Assembly (NCBI RefSeq): GCF_014230145.1
Contig: NZ_JACHVC010000013.1
Coordinates: 806,001-870,000 of the forward strand
Reading direction: 5' to 3'
Length of the DNA: 64,000 bases
Origin: Pelagicoccus albus
GTDB lineage: Bacteria; Verrucomicrobiota; Verrucomicrobiia; Opitutales; Opitutaceae
Part shown: piece by piece, positions 8,183-17,015 of the stretch
Numbering within the stretch: position 1 is the first letter of the stretch
How the letters are laid out: every line of letters begins with the position of its first letter
The notes under the pieces: model-generated
What the model saw: only the letters and a program-made list of their open reading frames with translations
The model's database searches: none
What the model was told of the DNA's origin: nothing
Position numbers and translations under genes: made by a program

Positions 8183-9670
8183 TTACTTGAAATAGACTGT
8201 GGAAGGTTTGGAGAAATTTTGCTGCAAGGCACTGCACACAGTGTAGAGAACCACCGCGAGTATCCACGCTGGTAATACTTGCATGAAAAAGTCTGGTTTG
8301 TAGTGGGCCAAGAAACCGGGTAAAACGTCGTTGACCCATGCAAAACTAGGATACGCCTCTTTCGCGAAAAGGAAGAAGCAGACAATGAAAGACCCGAACC
8401 AACCAACCATCGCGGGCCAACTAGCGAGTAGCTTTCGCTTTTCCGCCCAAAAGCGGGTCAGGCCCAATTTTGGGAAGACCCAATAATCAAAGAAAATAAA
8501 GGCTCCCAGCGGCATGAAAAAGAGACCGTAATAGGCGACGATCTTATCGAGGTAGAAAGTGATCGCCGGGATACACGCAGCTACCATCATTCCGATCCCT
8601 GCGTACATGGTGATCTTCCAGCGGCTCCAATTCGGAGTCGCCACCTGGAATGCCAAGCCTGCCCGATAGAGCGTCGGATTCGCAGTCGACCATCCGGCAA
8701 GCACCACGCAAACGAGCCCTGCCCAGCCAGCGCCCAACCACGCGATATTGCCCGGAGTGGGATTTGCATCCGCTCCATTGGCTGCGAAGAATGCGGCGCA
8801 CATGATTCCCGAACAGATCCAAGCGATGTAGTGCCCGATGAACATGCCGAATGCGGAGGCGAAACCATACTGCCACTTTTTCGCGTATCGAAAAATCGTT
8901 ACATCCCCCATGCCCATGTGCTGCGAGATATTGCAAAGCCATGCAAGACCGACGCAGCTCCAGAAGCCGTACTTGGATACTCCCGGTGTGGGAACACCGG
9001 TCCAAATTTTCTCCCGAGCCGCCTGCATGAAATCACCAGGACTGTGAACTCCCAAAATTGGCAAACTAGCCAAGGCTCCAGCGATAAAAACAAACGGCAT
9101 CCAAGGGGCGCAAATCTTGGCAAAATGCGTCATCTTCTCGAATCCCAAGATGGCGAGCGCCGAAATGACCGCTCCCACGAAGACAGCGATCCCGATCCAA
9201 GGAAGACTCGGAAAAATCTCCCCTGCCGCGTAATTCGGGCTGTCGATTCCAAATGGATGAGCGATGGCTGTAGTGGATACACTGACCATCGACCCCGCTA
9301 GCACGCACATGATCAGAGCAAACAAGGCGGAGTACAGGACCGTCGCGTAAGGACCAGCGATTTTCCGGATTTGCCAATAGACGGTGAGTCGCTCCTTTAC
9401 TGCGATCGGGGCGCACATCAAAGCCCAACTGAGCACCGCTAGGATATTCCCCACCAACAGGCCCACCAGAGCGTCAAAGGCGGAAACCCCGTGAACCACA
9501 AGCAAGGTTCCTAACACGAACTCAGTACCCGCCACGTGTTCGCTGGAAAACATGGCGATGAACGACTTGGCGCCGTGCAATTTATCTTGAGAGACAGGTT
9601 CTCTCTCGAATTCGTTAACCGCGTCGAGTCGATCGACTAAGGTTTGTTTCGGGGATTCAGGATTGCTCAT
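8183..9670 (-). CDS. NCS1-family (purine/cytosine permease-like) transporter
   Basis: A 495-residue polytopic membrane protein with about twelve hydrophobic segments. Recognisable NCS1 features are the N-terminal amphipathic stretch followed by FVLGTLLVVHGVSAFDALVG, the TM3 region ALMCAPIAVKERL, and GWSTANPTLYRAGLAF in the second half. NCS1 transporters normally import nucleobases, allantoin or hydantoins with H+ or Na+. Here the gene lies between two glycosidase genes in a sugar-catabolic operon and no other sugar importer is encoded in it, so a sugar or glycoside substrate is a fair hypothesis. It begins 47 bp after the GH127 stop and is followed at 5 bp by the small membrane protein. Family call is good; substrate is unknown. 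Confidence 0.85.
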   Translation of the reverse strand: MSNPESPKQTLVDRLDAVNEFEREPVSQDKLHGAKSFIAMFSSEHVAGTEFVLGTLLVVHGVSAFDALVGLLVGNILAVLSWALMCAPIAVKERLTVYWQIRKIAGPYATVLYSALFALIMCVLAGSMVSVSTTAIAHPFGIDSPNYAAGEIFPSLPWIGIAVFVGAVISALAILGFEKMTHFAKICAPWMPFVFIAGALASLPILGVHSPGDFMQAAREKIWTGVPTPGVSKYGFWSCVGLAWLCNISQHMGMGDVTIFRYAKKWQYGFASAFGMFIGHYIAWICSGIMCAAFFAANGADANPTPGNIAWLGAGWAGLVCVVLAGWSTANPTLYRAGLAFQVATPNWSRWKITMYAGIGMMVAACIPAITFYLDKIVAYYGLFFMPLGAFIFFDYWVFPKLGLTRFWAEKRKLLASWPAMVGWFGSFIVCFFLFAKEAYPSFAWVNDVLPGFLAHYKPDFFMQVLPAWILAVVLYTVCSALQQNFSKPSTVYFK

Positions 9671-9717
9671 TTAGAGAGGTGATGGGGCTTTTGTAATCGA
9701 ATAAAAAATACGGAAAA

Positions 9718-11775
9718 CTACTTCGCTCTTAGCCAAACAGTCATATCGGTATCGCCTCGGTTCCCCCACGCATAGTAGGGAACCAATTCGAGTTCGATGG
9801 CTTCCGGCTCGGAGGCTACGGCCTTGCGATACAAGCTGGATTCGTCCCATTCGGGACTTTTCATATTCCACGCGGGGAGCGTAAGGGCCTTCACAGTCGT
9901 GTTCTCTATCTCCTTTTCGGAAAAGGCTACCCCTTGGGCTGCGGTCTTTAGGTCCAGAGCGACGTCCATGATATCGACTCCTTCGGGGAGGTCATTTGAT
10001 TCCACGCAATAGACCAAGGGGCCGTATTTTACCGCGACTTGACCCAGCGTCTCTTCAACCAATGGATTCGATTCGTAGAGGCTGACTTCAAAGCCGATTT
10101 CCAGATTAACCACGTCTCCAGATTTCCACTTCCGAGCAAGTTCGAAGTATTGTCCGCCTTTAACGTTCTCGGCGACGACCTCGCCATTAACCGACACAGA
10201 CGTCGAAGAGCTTTCCGCCCAAGAAGGGATACGAAGCTTCAGGCTGGTCTTGGACTTGGGAGCTTCTTCGATTTCGAGGGCGACAGAACCGTCCCATGGA
10301 TAATTTGTCTTCTGGCTCAGCTTGATACGCTGTCCGTCTTTCCACTCTGTATCCAATTCGCTCGCCCCATAGAGGTTAACAAAGAGCGAACCCTCGGCGA
10401 GGGAGTAAACGTGGTTGTGAACTTCCGCGATTGTCCGGAGCACGTTGGGCGGGCAGCAGAAGCTAGACTTGATATTTGGCGCCCGATTGAGGGGCCAACG
10501 GAGTGGCCATTTATCCCGTTCTAGTTTGCGAAGCGGGTTCGCGTAAAAGTAATGAGTCCCCTCCAGACTGATACCTGCCATAACCCCATTATAGAGCGTT
10601 TGCTCGAAAAGGTCCGCGTATTCAGATTCTCCCGTCAAGGTTAGCATCCGCCAGTTCCAAAGGTTGTACCCGATGGTGGCGCAGGTCTCATTGTAGGCGG
10701 TGCTATTCGGCAGTTGATAGTCGCGGCCGTAGGCTTGGTGTACCAACTTGATAGAATGATGATCCTTGGATCCATCAGGGGAAGCTCCGTCGTACAGAGC
10801 TCCTGTCATACCCGTGATGTAGAGCTTTTGCGTGGCCACATCATCAGCGATTTTCTCCAGAGGATCCAGCAAGGTGCTATCTCCATTTTCCGCCACCACA
10901 TCCGCTACGCCCGCATAGAGGTAGTTGGCTCGCACAGCGTGTCCGACCGCTTCAGTCATTTCGCGAAACGGAACTCGATCCTGATTATGGTCGCTGCCAA
11001 TGTCTTCCGGGACCAAGCTTCGGATTTCGATCATTTGAGTTCCGAGTTCCTTGTATTTCTCGTCACCGGTTACTCGATACAACTCCATGACACCCATGTA
11101 ATGGGAGGGGCAAATAGCATTGCGGGCCAAGTCTTCCGGAACTTCGCGGCAGAGCCCGTCGATGTAGTCCGCCGCTTTGATCGCCAACTTTAGCATGCTG
11201 TCTTTCCCCGTGACTCGATGATGCAAGCACGCAGCCGTGATGAGGTGCCCCATATTGTAGGTTTCGAAGTGCTCGCGATCAGCGAATTCCTTGGCCTGCT
11301 CTACACCCTGCCGTTGCGGGATAATCGTCTTGGTATGCAAATAACCATCTTCTCGCTGAGCCTTGCCCACCACCTCGATGATCATGTCCATCAGCTCATC
11401 AAGCTTAGGGTCCTGGGTCACGGCGTAGACATTCACCACCGCTTCGAACCATTTTAGAAAATCGCCATCGTTGAAAGGAGGGCCATGGAAATGCCCGTCG
11501 CGACCGTTTCCCATGCCAGCAGCTAACAAGTAGTTCGACCAAGCATGGCTTTCGTAGTCGTCCTGAAACAGCTCCCACATGTAAGGGATCATGGAGTCTT
11601 GAAGCACTTGGAAACGCTCTCCCCAGAAGCCTTGGCCCCAATGCACATCGTCGATGTCGACCATGTACATTTCCGCATAAGGTGAAGCTGAAGTATCGAC
11701 CAGAGAACGTTCTCCGGCGTGGGAAGCGACAGCAAGGGCAAGGGACGAAGACAGGAATGAAATTCGTTTAAGCAT
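9718..11775 (-). CDS. GH127-family (DUF1680) glycosidase, exported
   Basis: A 685-residue protein of the beta-L-arabinofuranosidase family (PF07944, GH127 and relatives). An N-terminal signal peptide (about residues 1-20, ending near SHA-GE) sends it to the periplasm. The (alpha/alpha)6 barrel carries the zinc-cysteine site: NETCA at 362-366 (Glu363, Cys365) and CCPPN at 440-444, whose cysteines in HypBA1 include the nucleophile. The segment before it reads HQAYGRDYQLPN (345-356), where HypBA1-type enzymes carry a Glu as acid/base; here it appears to be Gln346. A beta-rich C-terminal region completes the usual length. Characterised relatives remove beta-L-arabinofuranose or, in RG-II, aceric acid. 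The exact linkage is therefore open. Confidence 0.85.
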   Translation of the reverse strand: MLKRISFLSSSLALAVASHAGERSLVDTSASPYAEMYMVDIDDVHWGQGFWGERFQVLQDSMIPYMWELFQDDYESHAWSNYLLAAGMGNGRDGHFHGPPFNDGDFLKWFEAVVNVYAVTQDPKLDELMDMIIEVVGKAQREDGYLHTKTIIPQRQGVEQAKEFADREHFETYNMGHLITAACLHHRVTGKDSMLKLAIKAADYIDGLCREVPEDLARNAICPSHYMGVMELYRVTGDEKYKELGTQMIEIRSLVPEDIGSDHNQDRVPFREMTEAVGHAVRANYLYAGVADVVAENGDSTLLDPLEKIADDVATQKLYITGMTGALYDGASPDGSKDHHSIKLVHQAYGRDYQLPNSTAYNETCATIGYNLWNWRMLTLTGESEYADLFEQTLYNGVMAGISLEGTHYFYANPLRKLERDKWPLRWPLNRAPNIKSSFCCPPNVLRTIAEVHNHVYSLAEGSLFVNLYGASELDTEWKDGQRIKLSQKTNYPWDGSVALEIEEAPKSKTSLKLRIPSWAESSSTSVSVNGEVVAENVKGGQYFELARKWKSGDVVNLEIGFEVSLYESNPLVEETLGQVAVKYGPLVYCVESNDLPEGVDIMDVALDLKTAAQGVAFSEKEIENTTVKALTLPAWNMKSPEWDESSLYRKAVASEPEAIELELVPYYAWGNRGDTDMTVWLRAK

Positions 11776-12002
11776 AGGATCTACAGTCTGTTTTGTCAGG
11801 GTGACACAGACATCGCGTTTTGTGGGGGCACGGTGTCAGGTCAGGGGTTATACTTTGGATGCCGAAACTGTTTACACTACCTCTGGGGCAATGAAACAAT
11901 CCGGCTATTTCAATTGGGTCGGGTACAAAAAATAGGGATCAACTACAGCTAAAGCGAATTATCCCCATGACAAGAATTTTATGAAACAGTGTTTATTTCA
12001 CT
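11776..12002 (-). promoter_or_regulatory. Intergenic control region upstream of the GH127 gene
   Basis: This 227-bp gap is the widest break inside the minus-strand catabolic cluster and probably holds an internal promoter. On the minus strand a TATAAC box (11847-11852) lies 18 bp from TGTAAA (11871-11876). Two dyads of the form ATGAAACA-N-TATTTCA occur at 11891-11912 and 11981-12000 with spacers of 7 and 5 bases. A related dyad occurs just upstream of the pectate lyase gene (39657-39674). A TGACAC/GTGTCA inverted repeat (11802-11807, 11833-11838) falls in the expected leader. All are visible in the sequence; their function is inferred. Confidence 0.35.
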
Positions 12003-13538
12003 CTATTTCACAACTTCAATTTCAGAATTTTGAAAATTTTCAGCGAGCGGGCTGCGAGGGGTTAACACGCTGGCAACCGCGTCTCTCCACTGCCCAAGCA
12101 GCTTCTCAACCTCCGAGTCCACCATGGAAGGCCGAAACCTCACCCCTGCGGCACGATTCAGGAAAAAGTCGGAAGGTTTCTCGAGCAGCCCCATCCCGAT
12201 CAATCCGGATAGCATCGCTCCCATGGGAGAACACTCCGGCGTCGTAGCGATACCAATTTCCACGCCACAAAGATCGGCGGCAAACTGCATGAGGAAACGA
12301 TTGGAAGTGGGACCTCCATCGGCGTTCAGACTTTTGAGCCTCAAACCCGCCTCGCTCTGCATGACAGAGAGCGCTTCGCAAATCTGATAAGCGATGGATT
12401 CCTGCCCTGCCCGCACCACATGCCGTCGGTCGCTTTGCGAAGTGAGACCCACGATACTTGCTCGAGCGTCTGCTCTCCAATAGGGCAAGCCAAGTCCTGT
12501 AAATGCGGGTACAAGGTAAACGCCTCCGTTATCCTCGAGTTCCTCAGCCATGGGCTCCATTTCGGAATAGCTCTGAAAAATCCCTAACTGATCCTTGAGC
12601 CAAGACAAAGTGGAAGCGGCGCTTATGATGATACCTTCGTAGGCATAGGTAGGCACACCGCCCATCGTCCAAGCCAAGGAGGTGACCACACCTTTGTCCG
12701 ATCGCTTAAGCTCGGAACCGATGTTGAGCATGATCGAAGATCCGGTACCAAGAGTGACCTTAGCCGTTCCGGGCTCGTAACAACCTTGAGCAAAGAGGGC
12801 CGCCTGAGAATCTCCCATAACTCCACAAATCGGAAGTGGCTCTTGCAGCAAACCATCGAAGGTGGTCTCGCCAAATCGGGCCGAGCTATCACGTACTTCG
12901 GGCAATGCCTCGCGCGGCGTTTCCCAAAGTCTGCAAAGCTCGTCATCCCAATCTAGTTTTGCGATATCGAATAGCAGAGTTCGACTCGCGTTAGTCGTAT
13001 CCGTCGCAAATGTACGGCCTTCCGTTAGGCGGTAGACAAGATAAGCGTCAATGGTGCCCACGAGGGCTTCACCCGACGCGATCATTTGTGCAACCTCCGG
13101 ATTGTTGCGCATGGCCCACTTGAGCTTAGACGCCGAAAAATAGGCGTCGATCTTCAAGCCTGTCCGCTCTTCCACCATCTCGTTGAAACCATCCGCTACA
13201 GCGAGATCGCAATAACCGACCCCTCGACGGCATTGCCAAACCATCGCTTTGCAAAGCGGTCGGCCGGTTCCCTTTTCGAAGATCACCACGGTTTCACGTT
13301 GGTTGGCGATGCTCACGCAAGCGACCTCGCCTGCTTTCGCAGCGTCGCTCCCTAGCACTTTCGAAACAACCGCCAATGTATTTTGCCAGATCTCTTCCGC
13401 GTCGTGCTCTACCCAACCTGGTTTCGGGTATAGCTGAGCATGCTCGAGGGAAGCGCGTTCGAGGATTTCTCCGGTTTCAGAAAAGAGCAGCGCCTTCGTG
13501 GCGGAGGTGCTTTGATCGATTGAGAGGATTAGGGGCAT
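12003..13538 (-). CDS. FGGY-family carbohydrate kinase, glycerol-kinase-like (candidate apulose kinase)
   Basis: A 511-residue two-domain FGGY kinase. The N-terminal domain shows LSIDQSTSATKALLF (residues 4-18), GWVEHDAEEIW, SIANQRETVV and AMVWQC, a pattern typical of glycerol kinase. The C-terminal ATP domain has VTLGTGSSIMLN, the FTGLGLPYW segment and LNADGGPTSNRFLMQF. Glycerol kinase itself is usually not placed in a sugar operon with an isomerase and a split transketolase. The apulose kinase of the apiose pathway is also an FGGY protein, and that role fits the neighbours: it lies 43 bp downstream of the transketolase C-terminal subunit. Alternatives are erythrulose, ribulose or xylulose kinase. 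Family firm, substrate inferred. Confidence 0.88.
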   Translation of the reverse strand: MPLILSIDQSTSATKALLFSETGEILERASLEHAQLYPKPGWVEHDAEEIWQNTLAVVSKVLGSDAAKAGEVACVSIANQRETVVIFEKGTGRPLCKAMVWQCRRGVGYCDLAVADGFNEMVEERTGLKIDAYFSASKLKWAMRNNPEVAQMIASGEALVGTIDAYLVYRLTEGRTFATDTTNASRTLLFDIAKLDWDDELCRLWETPREALPEVRDSSARFGETTFDGLLQEPLPICGVMGDSQAALFAQGCYEPGTAKVTLGTGSSIMLNIGSELKRSDKGVVTSLAWTMGGVPTYAYEGIIISAASTLSWLKDQLGIFQSYSEMEPMAEELEDNGGVYLVPAFTGLGLPYWRADARASIVGLTSQSDRRHVVRAGQESIAYQICEALSVMQSEAGLRLKSLNADGGPTSNRFLMQFAADLCGVEIGIATTPECSPMGAMLSGLIGMGLLEKPSDFFLNRAAGVRFRPSMVDSEVEKLLGQWRDAVASVLTPRSPLAENFQNSEIEVVK

Positions 13539-13581
13539 GGAATCAGTAAAGGGTAAGGAGGCGGCTTCGCCCTAGGGGAGG

Positions 13582-14595
13582 CTATATCTTGACCAGCATT
13601 TCGTTAGCTGCGGCGACGAGCCCTTCCATCGATATCCCGTAGTGATGGAATATGTCGGCTTGGCTACCCGTCACGGTGTACTCGTCAGGTATGGCGACGC
13701 GCTTGAAAAGGCAGCTGGATGCTCCCGCTTCGAGTATCGCAGAGGAGCAAGCTTCGCCAAGCCCGCCGTTGACCATGTGTTCTTCCACCGTGATCACAGC
13801 TCCACATTCCCGAGCCGCCGCAACCACCGCGTCGGAGTCGAAAGGTTTGAGGCTGTGCATGCTAATGACGCGTGCCTCCAAACCACTCTCCTTCTTGAGA
13901 GCTTCGGCCGCTAGGTAGGCGTGAATCACGGCTTCGCCCGTGGCCACAAATGCGAGCTGGTCCCCTTCCCGCAGAACTCGAGCTTTCCCAAATTCGAAGG
14001 GCTGCTCCTTCTCTTTACCGAGATCGAACAAAGGAGCTTTTCCGAAACGTAGAAAAACGGGCTTGTCGAGGGCTGCAGCTGCGCGAACTGCGGCTTCTGC
14101 TTCGTAGTTGTCTGCTGGACACACGACATGCAAGTTATTGATCGCGCGCAAGACTGCAAAATCGTGCAAGGAATGATGGGTCGTGCCGAGGGCTCCGTAA
14201 CTTACCCCCGAACTAATCCCCACCAACGTGACAGGATTGTCGGAGTAAGCGACGTCGTTCTTGATCTGCTCTAGAGAACGCGCGGTAAGGAAACAGGAAG
14301 GCGACACTGCGAACACTTTCTTGCCCGCGGAAGCCAATCCGGCTGCGATGCCAACTAGGTTTTGCTCCGCTATTCCCACTTCGACTAGTTGCTTTGGGTA
14401 GGCTTCACCAAAAGGACCAAGCTTGCCAGAGCCACGCGAGTCGCTAACTACCGCAACAACCTGCTTGTCGTCTGATGCCAGACTTTCAACAGTCGCCGCG
14501 AACACCTGCAGGTTCGCTTTCCCGAGTTTAAGTCCGAGACCCTTAGCCACTGCCTCCGCTTCGCTACTGTACATAGAGGGTGCCGCTCCGCTCAT
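13582..14595 (-). CDS. Transketolase C-terminal subunit (candidate AptB)
   Basis: A 337-residue protein equal to the pyrimidine-binding and C-terminal domains of transketolase. The N-terminal part carries VEVGIAEQNLVGIAAGLA, whose Glu activates the thiamine diphosphate cofactor, followed by the GALGTTHHSLHDFAVLRAI stretch. The C-terminal ATP/PFK-like domain includes AVITVEEHMVNGGLG. It is encoded separately from the N-terminal half and its ATG overlaps the latter's stop by four bases, so the two chains are co-translated and must assemble. Split transketolases are common as sugar-specific enzymes; in apiose catabolism AptA/AptB transfer a ketol unit from apulose 4-phosphate. A general pentose-phosphate role is possible but less likely in this operon. 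Confidence 0.88.
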   Translation of the reverse strand: MSGAAPSMYSSEAEAVAKGLGLKLGKANLQVFAATVESLASDDKQVVAVVSDSRGSGKLGPFGEAYPKQLVEVGIAEQNLVGIAAGLASAGKKVFAVSPSCFLTARSLEQIKNDVAYSDNPVTLVGISSGVSYGALGTTHHSLHDFAVLRAINNLHVVCPADNYEAEAAVRAAAALDKPVFLRFGKAPLFDLGKEKEQPFEFGKARVLREGDQLAFVATGEAVIHAYLAAEALKKESGLEARVISMHSLKPFDSDAVVAAARECGAVITVEEHMVNGGLGEACSSAILEAGASSCLFKRVAIPDEYTVTGSQADIFHHYGISMEGLVAAANEMLVKI

Positions 14596-15434
14596 GACAA
14601 CGCTCCTTCCTTCTCTGCCAACATCGCGTCGAAGCCTGCCATGGCACGCTCATACTCCTCGTCGTTCGGCACACCATGGTGCCATTTTCCGACATCTTCC
14701 ATAAAGTCCACACCTTTACCTTTTATCGTATTGGCAATAACCATACTTGGCTTACCTGGCTCCAAAGGAGCTTTGAGGGCTTCGGTCAGCTCCGAAATGG
14801 AATGACCATCGATTCTCCTTACCGCCCAACCGAACGCTTCCCACTTTTCGACAAGCGGCTCACTGTTCATTACGTCTTTGGTGCGGCCTGCAATCTGTAG
14901 CGTATTACAGTCGATGATGGCGGTCAAATTGTCCAAGCCATAGTGGGACGCCGCCATAGCCGCCTCCCAGTTGGACCCTTCGGCCAACTCCCCATCGCCC
15001 AGCAAAGTGAAGACTCGATAGTTTTTCTGATCCATCTTTCCTGCCAATGCGACTCCCACGCATATCGGCAAGCCATGCCCAAGTCCACCCGTGTTTTGCT
15101 CCACTCCATGAACCTTGCGGGTCGGATGTCCGACGTAGTGCGACTTGTAACAGCAAAGCGTTTCCAATTCCTTTTCCTCAAAAAATCCCGCATCTGCTAG
15201 GACGGCAAACAAAGCTTCCACCGCATGACCTTTGCTCTGCACGTAGCGGTCCCTATCCTGCGAGGAAAAGGTTTCCGGCCTAACGTTGAGTATCCGGTTA
15301 TAAAGTACATTTAGAATATCCAAACAAGACAGGCTACCTCCGGTATGTCCGGCCCCTGCATGCTTGATCCAGCGCAGAGCGCTTTTGCGGAGCTGGATCG
15401 ATTTCAGCTCTAATTGTTCATCACTGTAGCTCAT
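14592..15434 (-). CDS. Transketolase N-terminal subunit (candidate AptA)
   Basis: A 280-residue protein equal to the thiamine-pyrophosphate-binding domain of transketolase. The diphosphate/Mg2+ motif GDGELAEGSNWEAA lies near residues 146-160 and ends with LTAIIDCN; HAGAGHTGGSLS near 25-36 and GHPTRKVHGVEQNTGGLGHG near 101-120 bind substrate and cofactor. It pairs with the downstream C-terminal subunit through a four-base overlap. The start ATG at 15434 is the only good candidate. The neighbouring isomerase-like and FGGY kinase genes make a route aldose to ketose to ketose phosphate to transketolase, which is the layout of the D-apiose/apulose pathway. Confidence 0.9.
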   Translation of the reverse strand: MSYSDEQLELKSIQLRKSALRWIKHAGAGHTGGSLSCLDILNVLYNRILNVRPETFSSQDRDRYVQSKGHAVEALFAVLADAGFFEEKELETLCCYKSHYVGHPTRKVHGVEQNTGGLGHGLPICVGVALAGKMDQKNYRVFTLLGDGELAEGSNWEAAMAASHYGLDNLTAIIDCNTLQIAGRTKDVMNSEPLVEKWEAFGWAVRRIDGHSISELTEALKAPLEPGKPSMVIANTIKGKGVDFMEDVGKWHHGVPNDEEYERAMAGFDAMLAEKEGALS

Positions 15435-15478
15435 GGAAATATTGGATTAAGCGATTTCTCCCTGCACTATTTGAGAAT

Positions 15479-15553
15479 CTAGGGAGCATCTTTGTTGTCT
15501 GAGCGGACTTCCGAACGGGCTCTACCAATTTCCCGTTCGAAGGTCTTACTCAT
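15479..15553 (-). CDS. Possible 24-codon leader ORF
   Basis: In the 156-bp gap between the isomerase stop and the transketolase start there is an ATG-initiated frame of 24 codons ending in TAG, encoding a highly charged peptide that begins MSKTFEREIGR and ends DNKDAP. Its middle coincides with a perfect 8-bp inverted repeat, CGAACGGG/CCCGTTCG (15512-15519 and 15532-15539), without a following U-run. It could be a real micro-peptide or leader, or a chance frame. No family is recognised. Confidence 0.2.
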   Translation of the reverse strand: MSKTFEREIGRARSEVRSDNKDAP

Positions 15554-15590
15554 ACTTTGTCTTTCTAACAAATTTGATTCTGAACTGGCC

Positions 15591-17015
15591 CTACTCGCTG
15601 GGCTCTTCGTGGAAGTAAGTTTCCCAACCAAGATAGACCTCAAAGGACTCCTTCAAAATGTCCGCAGTATGCGACGCGTTCATCACGACGTGGTGTTCGA
15701 AGCCTTCACGACAAACGTGACGCATTAGCTTCTGCAGTTTTGGTACTTCGGCTACCGCGCGGTTGCCAAAGGTTTTCAGAGTATCGTCGGTCAACTTGCC
15801 TTCGCCGATGTAGGCACGGATAGTTCCGTTCGTATCATCCGTTGTGATACGCCCGTACGTTAGCGAGCTAGCTGGAGAACGTCCGTCGAGCGCGCCGTAA
15901 GTGTTTTCTTCGCCAATGGTTGTGCCTAGGATGGGAGCGGTCGCTATCTTAGGTTCCTTCAAAAAGGACTTCGCCCAATTACCACAGTGGAAAAGTACGC
16001 ACTTGTCGTCCTCGGAGCCATAGTTGTTATTCCAATCAACCAAGGCGCTAGGCGTTCCGGAGGCCAACTGCATCGCGTACATGGTAAGGACTCCAGTTAC
16101 ATCCACTTCGCAAGCGCTTGGGGACAAGTCTTCACTCATCATGCTCATGCTAGTACAGACGTTGCAGCCGTGGTTGGCCTGCACGGAGGTCCAGCACTGC
16201 ACAGCGGTCGCGTCCAAAGCGTTTTGCTCTACGAACTCGTCCAAGACGACACCAAGACGAGCCATCTGCGTCATCTTTTCAGCAGGGACCATGGAGGCGT
16301 TCGCATAAGCCTTAATCTCGGCGGTTTTCGCCAAAACCTTATCGTCATCGGCAGCGAACTTCTTCGCATCACCAAGGATTTCGGAAAGATCCACCGTAGT
16401 GACGCTGATTCCATTGCGTTCCAAAATTTTCTCGCTGTAGCGGACCGTATTGAAGGCTCCAGGACGAGCTCCCACTGCTCCAATGCGGCACCCACGAATT
16501 CCACCGACGACGCGGCAGACAGAAGCAAACTTCATCAAATCCTGCTTAAACGATTCGTCGCTCGGATGAACGACGTGCTTGCGTGTAAGTGAATACGGGA
16601 TACCAGCTTGCCTGAGATTGTTGCAAACCGAGATTTTACCGCAAAACGCGTCACGGCGACGAATAACGTCGAGACGATCCAAATCGTCAGGATAGCCTTG
16701 CACCAAGATCGGCACGTTTAGGCCAGCAAGCTTGCAGGTATCAGCCACTCCTTTTTCGTCACCGAAATTCGGTAGGCAAACGAAGATACCATCAATATCT
16801 TCGCGACGAGACTTGAACAGCTCAGCACACTTACGAGCGTCGGCATGCGTTTCCACGCCACCAAGTTTTGTCTCTTCCTCAGAGAGCATGACCGCTTCGA
16901 AACCGAGCTCCTCGAAGAGCTTAATAATATCAGAGCGAGCCTCAGTCACCAGTTTGTCTGGGAAGAAGTCGCGATTGCCAAAAATAACGCCAAACGTTTG
17001 AGAGGGAGATTTCAC
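15591..17015 (-). CDS. L-fucose/L-arabinose isomerase-like protein (candidate first isomerase of the pathway)
   Basis: A protein of about 474 residues related to the L-fucose/L-arabinose isomerase superfamily. The N-terminal Rossmann-like half starts with TFGVIFGNRDFFPDKLV. The C-terminal half has CWTSVQANHGC and ACEVDVTGVLTMYAMQ, where the Glu and Asp match metal ligands of L-fucose isomerase; a further His-rich stretch lies near the end (GFEHHVVMNASH). The frame has no ATG: GTG at 17015 gives a start close to the conserved core, and a TTG at 17063 would add 16 residues. As the first gene of the cluster it probably converts an aldose to a ketose for the FGGY kinase. Apiose, L-arabinose, L-fucose and D-arabinose are all possible substrates. 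Confidence 0.78.
   Translation of the reverse strand: MKSPSQTFGVIFGNRDFFPDKLVTEARSDIIKLFEELGFEAVMLSEEETKLGGVETHADARKCAELFKSRREDIDGIFVCLPNFGDEKGVADTCKLAGLNVPILVQGYPDDLDRLDVIRRRDAFCGKISVCNNLRQAGIPYSLTRKHVVHPSDESFKQDLMKFASVCRVVGGIRGCRIGAVGARPGAFNTVRYSEKILERNGISVTTVDLSEILGDAKKFAADDDKVLAKTAEIKAYANASMVPAEKMTQMARLGVVLDEFVEQNALDATAVQCWTSVQANHGCNVCTSMSMMSEDLSPSACEVDVTGVLTMYAMQLASGTPSALVDWNNNYGSEDDKCVLFHCGNWAKSFLKEPKIATAPILGTTIGEENTYGALDGRSPASSLTYGRITTDDTNGTIRAYIGEGKLTDDTLKTFGNRAVAEVPKLQKLMRHVCREGFEHHVVMNASHTADILKESFEVYLGWETYFHEEPSE

Noticed and set aside
8023-8406. Open frames of 112-127 codons across the permease 3' end
   Set aside because: They run through the permease in other frames; only the last 58 codons, starting at 8177, form a plausible membrane protein.
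12003-13538. Plain housekeeping glycerol kinase
   Set aside because: The motifs are glycerol-kinase-like, but no glycerol facilitator or glycerol-3-phosphate dehydrogenase is nearby and the gene is embedded with isomerase and split transketolase genes; kept as FGGY kinase of uncertain substrate.
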